From positions 41,203 through 105,202 of the forward strand of contig NZ_AJYK02000024.1 of NCBI RefSeq assembly GCF_000286955.2: 64,000 nucleotides of DNA, read 5' to 3'. A program made the translations under genes and the position numbers. This stretch comes from Vibrio rumoiensis 1S-45. Its GTDB lineage: Bacteria > Pseudomonadota > Gammaproteobacteria > Enterobacterales > Vibrionaceae. The notes under the pieces are model-generated. The model had not been told where the DNA came from. It made no database searches and was given only the letters and a program-made list of their open reading frames with translations. Of the stretch, positions 60,512 to 64,000 are shown piece by piece (position 1 is the stretch's first letter; each line of letters begins with the position of its first letter).

Positions 60512-62680
60512 TTGAAATCATTTCGAGCTTTTATTCCTCTTGCCATTTCTATGGCGTTATTCGGTTGTAATGAGGAAACGAAAACCGCGGAAAATCAAAC
60601 CGAAGAAACAGAAAACAGCGATGCTAATGAGCCAGAACCAATCGCCTCTTCTCTGAAAGTTGCCTTTATGCCAGATATTCACTTTCATGATGTGTATGGT
60701 GATTTTGAAGATGGCTCATTTGACGGTTTACCCAACAGTAAAAGTGGCGACAATGCCACAATTCGCACCATGTTATCTCAGATGAATTCTACTCGTTTGT
60801 TTAATGAAAACTATTTTGCTTTATTGGCTGCACTTGATGATGTCGTCGCAAAAGGGATTAAATATGTCGCTCTGCCAGGGGATTTTAGTGACGATGGTCA
60901 GCCTGTGCATTTAAGAGGTCTGGCAAAAATATTTAAAAAATATGAAGAAGAGCATGGCTTAGTCTTCTTTGCTGCTCCCGGTAATCATGATCCAGTTCGC
61001 CCTTTTAATCAGCCAGGAGGCAAGTCCGATTTTCTTGGTGAGGGAGGGCAAAATCAGCGTATTTATAGTTTGGGTAAAAATGAATGCCAAGGGTATACCG
61101 AAGCCACCACCACCATCGACAATGCTTCCGGTTTAGCGACTATCTGTACTCAAGAAATTCAGCATTTAGGCTATGAGTCTGTCATGTCGATGATGGGAGA
61201 TTTTGGTTTTTACCCTGATGAATCTTACCTCTACTATGAAACCCCATACAGCCAAAACAAAAGCGTCGATTCTTATTCTTACACCGAAGCAAAAACCGAT
61301 GCAACGTACCAAAACCGCATGTATGAAATTTGCTACGAAGGAACAGGTGGCGATTATAAACAAGAAGGCTATACCAGTTGTTCTATGGTTCCTGATTCTA
61401 CTTACTTAGTTGAGCCGGTAGAAGGGGTGTGGTTATTGGCTATTGATGCCAATGTTTATCGCCCAAAGAATAATTCAACGGGTGGCGAAGATAACCCAGA
61501 TGGCTACGATGGTTCTAGCAGCGCCGGATATAACTTAATGCTAACCCATAAGCAGCAGGTGATTGAATGGATAGCCGATGTTGTTCAACGCGCTAAAGAA
61601 CAAAATAAAGTTTTGTTATCGTTTAGCCATTTTCCAATGACTGATTTTTACAATGGTGCTTCAGAAGATATTGAAGATGTATTCGGCGAAGGTAACTTTC
61701 AGTTAAGCCGCATGCCACAAAATTCAACCAGTGAAGCATTAGCAGAAACCGGATTGACAGTGCACGTTGGTGGACACATGCACTTTAACGATACCGGTGT
61801 GAAGCAATACCAAAAAGAAGGTAAAACCTACACTTTATTTAATATTCAAGCGCCATCACTTGCAGGCTATGTACCGGCCTATAAAATCCTGTCATTAAAA
61901 CCAAATTCACAAATTGAAGTCGAAACCGTGATCATTGGTGATGTTGCTAGATTTGATGAGCTTTTTGAACACTATCAAAAAGAGTATGACTACCTCGTTT
62001 CTTCAAAATCGGATTCACTATGGAATAAAGCGATCTTAAATTCAAAATCGTATTATGAATTGACGGATTGGCATATTCGAGAGTTGACGCGCTTGCGTTT
62101 TCTACCTAGTGAGTGGCCGGAAGATATGAAAACCATGATTTTTAATATGAATGGTAAAGAGATGCTTATTATGTCTCAAATAGAGACCACACTGACGTAC
62201 TGTGAAATGAGTTATTTACTCGGTGATTCAACAGGTTGTAGTTTAACCGAAGAGCAAAACATACAGGCGAAAATAGAATGGGATGCCGCCACAGTGAACG
62301 CGCAAGCGAAGGCAGAAGAAGCCGGTTTAACGCTCGCTACATTTGAACAATGGACAGGAACCGAGCTCGCGACCGACTTCTATCGTTTGCGTAATGCCGA
62401 TGAATTAGCATTTCGTGATATTGAAGAGCAACGCTTGTCGGAATATGAATTATTAAGCCTTGAACTTTCAAGCTTTAAAGGCGAGATAGTCATTGATGAT
62501 TCAACGGATGTAAATAGCCTGAACGCTGGAGAGCTTTTCCGTTCACGTTTTGGTTCACTCTTTTATATTCTGGATAAATTTGCCAGTGGAGAGGCCAGTG
62601 ATCACTTCATTATCGATACTGAATACGGCACGCTAGAAGATCTGGTTCAATCGCCAGCGCGCGAGCACTTTGCTCATTAA
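60512..62680 (+). CDS. Lipoprotein calcineurin-like phosphoesterase
   Basis: I place the start at the TTG at 60512 (MKSFRAFIPLAISMALFGCN), giving 722 residues with a lipoprotein signal peptide: the lipobox is LFGC, with the cysteine near residue 19. After an acidic linker comes a metallophosphoesterase domain with all its metal motifs: PDIHFH, LPGDFSDDG, APGNHD and HVGGHMHFN. It should be a periplasmic or surface phosphoesterase, perhaps acting on nucleotides or phospholipids. The C-terminal 240 residues are helical and unassigned. A long extension upstream lacks a ribosome-binding site. Confidence 0.8.
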   Translation: MKSFRAFIPLAISMALFGCNEETKTAENQTEETENSDANEPEPIASSLKVAFMPDIHFHDVYGDFEDGSFDGLPNSKSGDNATIRTMLSQMNSTRLFNENYFALLAALDDVVAKGIKYVALPGDFSDDGQPVHLRGLAKIFKKYEEEHGLVFFAAPGNHDPVRPFNQPGGKSDFLGEGGQNQRIYSLGKNECQGYTEATTTIDNASGLATICTQEIQHLGYESVMSMMGDFGFYPDESYLYYETPYSQNKSVDSYSYTEAKTDATYQNRMYEICYEGTGGDYKQEGYTSCSMVPDSTYLVEPVEGVWLLAIDANVYRPKNNSTGGEDNPDGYDGSSSAGYNLMLTHKQQVIEWIADVVQRAKEQNKVLLSFSHFPMTDFYNGASEDIEDVFGEGNFQLSRMPQNSTSEALAETGLTVHVGGHMHFNDTGVKQYQKEGKTYTLFNIQAPSLAGYVPAYKILSLKPNSQIEVETVIIGDVARFDELFEHYQKEYDYLVSSKSDSLWNKAILNSKSYYELTDWHIRELTRLRFLPSEWPEDMKTMIFNMNGKEMLIMSQIETTLTYCEMSYLLGDSTGCSLTEEQNIQAKIEWDAATVNAQAKAEEAGLTLATFEQWTGTELATDFYRLRNADELAFRDIEEQRLSEYELLSLELSSFKGEIVIDDSTDVNSLNAGELFRSRFGSLFYILDKFASGEASDHFIIDTEYGTLEDLVQSPAREHFAH

Positions 62681-62710
62681 ATTGGAATGCATAAGCTTTA
62701 AATGAATCCT

Positions 62711-62748
62711 AATGGGCACTGAACGTGAATATTCAGTGCCCATTTTTT
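62711..62748. terminator. Bidirectional terminator between convergent genes
   Basis: AATGGGCACTGAA pairs exactly with TTCAGTGCCCATT across an 8-base loop, followed by a T run on the plus strand. Confidence 0.88.
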
Positions 62749-62758
62749 GATGTAGTGA

Positions 62759-63346
62759 CTACATCATCATCGGCGCAACCGAGGCAACCAATAACCCTGC
62801 CATTGAATAATTAAACCACTTTACTCGTAGAGGGCTGCTTAGCCATATTTGTAGCTTCTGCCCCGCATACGTCCACAAACTCACCGAAGGAATGTTTACT
62901 AAAGCAAACATCAATGAAACGAGCGCGACGCCTTGCCAATTTGCCGTAGTGTTATAAACGCTGACCGCCGTGATCGCCATTGTCCACGCTTTTGGATTCA
63001 CCCATTGAAAATTTGCCGCGGCAATAAAGCTCATTGGTTGATAAATGGTGTCGCTATTGCTTGGCTGAGAACGCGCTATTTTCCATGCTAGGTAAAATAA
63101 GTAAGCAATACACACCACATTTAATCCTTGGTGCAAGGTTGGGTAAAGCGAAAATATATTCATTAAGCCAACGCCAACCAATATCACCATAAAACTAAAG
63201 CCGAACACGATCCCCAACATGTGAGGAATCGTACGCAAAAAGCCAATATTCGCCCCAGATGTCATTAACATAATATTATTCGGCCCCGGTGAAGCGGTAG
63301 AAACCAGTACAAAAGTAAAAAGTGCCAAGAGTTGTTGTAGTTCCAT
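62759..63346 (-). CDS. LysE/RhtB-family amino acid exporter
   Basis: The 195-residue product has six membrane helices and the family start FVLVSTASPGPNNIMLMTSG, plus the FQWVNPKAW motif. Members export lysine, threonine, homoserine, leucine or cysteine. It is divergent from an Lrp/AsnC-type regulator 109 bases away, the common arrangement in which the regulator senses the amino acid that is exported. The specific substrate is not evident. Confidence 0.88.
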   Translation of the reverse strand: MELQQLLALFTFVLVSTASPGPNNIMLMTSGANIGFLRTIPHMLGIVFGFSFMVILVGVGLMNIFSLYPTLHQGLNVVCIAYLFYLAWKIARSQPSNSDTIYQPMSFIAAANFQWVNPKAWTMAITAVSVYNTTANWQGVALVSLMFALVNIPSVSLWTYAGQKLQIWLSSPLRVKWFNYSMAGLLVASVAPMMM

Positions 63347-63455
63347 TTTAGGTTGTCCGTTATGTTTAATCTTCCTTGTATGTTATGACGCTTTTGGCTA
63401 CATTTTATGTCTATTTGATGTGTTAAACAGACTGATTGAGCAATAAAAGTAAACT

Positions 63456-63896
63456 ATGGATAGATTTGACGAAAGAATATTGCACGAACTACAAAGTGAT
63501 GGCCGTTTATCGAATGTGGAGCTAGCAGAGCGTATTGGGCTGTCACCATCAGCCACTCTTCGCCGTGTGCAAGAATTAGAGCGAAGCGGTGTGATAAAAG
63601 GCTACCGAGCGGTGTTAGATGCTGAAAAACTCGGCGTTGGATTTGTGGCGTATGTGTCGATTGGCTTATCCGATCACAGCCAAAAATCCCAACGTGGTTT
63701 TGAAGAGCATGTTGCGCTAGCCAAAGAAGTCACAGAGTGTCATAACATTACCGGTGCTAACGAATATTTATTACGGGTAGAAACCCAAGATTTAAGCCGT
63801 TATAAGCGTTTTCATTCGGAAGTGTTAGGCGAGATCCCACAAGTTAATTCGATCACGACTTTGGTGGTGATGGATTCACCAAAAGATAATCGATAA
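63456..63896 (+). CDS. Lrp/AsnC-family regulator
   Basis: The 146-residue protein has the N-terminal helix-turn-helix (LHELQSDGRLSNVELAERIG then LSPSATLRRVQELE) and a C-terminal RAM ligand-binding domain (ITGANEYLLRVETQDLSRYKRF). It is full length. It likely controls the divergent LysE-type exporter in response to an amino acid. Confidence 0.9.
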   Translation: MDRFDERILHELQSDGRLSNVELAERIGLSPSATLRRVQELERSGVIKGYRAVLDAEKLGVGFVAYVSIGLSDHSQKSQRGFEEHVALAKEVTECHNITGANEYLLRVETQDLSRYKRFHSEVLGEIPQVNSITTLVVMDSPKDNR

Positions 63897-63988
63897 TCCC
63901 GTGCGTTTTTACATCACATAAATTCCGTTGTGCTAGGTCTTCTTTTGCAGATTCAAAGCAATTTGTAACTCATTTTTGAGCTAGGAAC

Positions 63989-64000
63989 ATGGCTTATTTA
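63989..64000 (+). CDS. Possible gene start cut by the window end
   Basis: An ATG at 63989 follows AGGAA at suitable spacing and opens a frame (M-A-Y-L) that leaves the window. Too little is visible to say more. Confidence 0.25.

Noticed and set aside
1..64000. CRISPR arrays, tRNA/rRNA genes, intact insertion sequences, integron attC sites, prophage
   Set aside because: No repeat-spacer pattern, cloverleaf, transposase, integrase or phage gene was seen despite qnr and several gene fragments being present.

Overview
This window is the replication-origin region of the second chromosome of a Vibrio or close relative. The evidence is a full-length rctB gene (the initiator found only on Vibrionaceae chromosome II), an adjacent parA2-parB2 pair, a phased array of six GATC-containing iterons with a DnaA box, and five perfect copies of the chromosome-II centromere motif parS2 (TTTACA-N-TGTAAA). 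The base composition is AT-rich, and the gene set (chromosomal qnr, SstT, caa3 oxidase cluster, chitin oligosaccharide deacetylase) fits a marine vibrio. I cannot name the species.

Layout. 1-1700: tail of a diguanylate cyclase, a Qnr pentapeptide-repeat gene and a cold-shock gene. 2083-8613: proline catabolism (putP, a separate C-terminal PutA-type domain, putA, an AraC-type regulator), ending in an unexpected inverted pair of RctB-like iterons. 8797-11752: pdxH and tmcA, with two parS2 sites and a dispersed Vibrio-type repeat between them. 11877-17551: parB2, parA2, an rctA-like control region, oriCII, rctB and a further iteron cluster. 17542-20995: small conserved genes, a YebC-family regulator and a beta-hydroxyacid dehydrogenase. 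21048-28175: transporters (MATE, MFS, GltS), an AraC regulator, an orphan MenB of the bicarbonate-independent type and a small zinc-ribbon protein. 28371-36250: a peptidoglycan-peptide recycling neighbourhood (YdcF-like protein, dipeptide epimerase, MpaA, an OppA/MppA-type binding protein) interrupted by a LysR/MFS pair and a truncated VOC gene. 36321-45883: small oxidoreductase and detoxification genes, an orphan MSHA-like pilin, gene fragments, SstT, and a MocR-regulated TauE/dehydrogenase operon. 46247-55046: a complete caa3-type cytochrome c oxidase operon with its assembly and heme A/O genes. 55197-64000: GhrB-like reductase, acyl-CoA ligase, chitin oligosaccharide deacetylase, a lipoprotein phosphoesterase and a LysE/Lrp pair.

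How the parts work together. RctB binds Dam-methylated 12-mers at 15097-15223 and is expected to open the AT-rich stretch before its own gene. Inverted iteron pairs on both sides of the origin look like control elements. ParA2/ParB2 segregate the origin through parS2 sites spread over about 20 kb, one of them inside a coding gene. The metabolic genes handle amino acids (proline, glutamate, serine/threonine), cell-wall peptides, chitin oligomers and aerobic respiration.

The observations I rate most worth checking are the RctB-like iteron pair over the start of the put regulator gene, the PutA protein split into two translationally linked genes, the palindromic iteron pairs flanking oriCII, a long structured-looking leader at 18185-18504, and the overlapping divergent ribosome-binding sites of the DUF2909 and SURF1 genes. 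I saw no CRISPR array, tRNA, rRNA, intact insertion sequence or phage.
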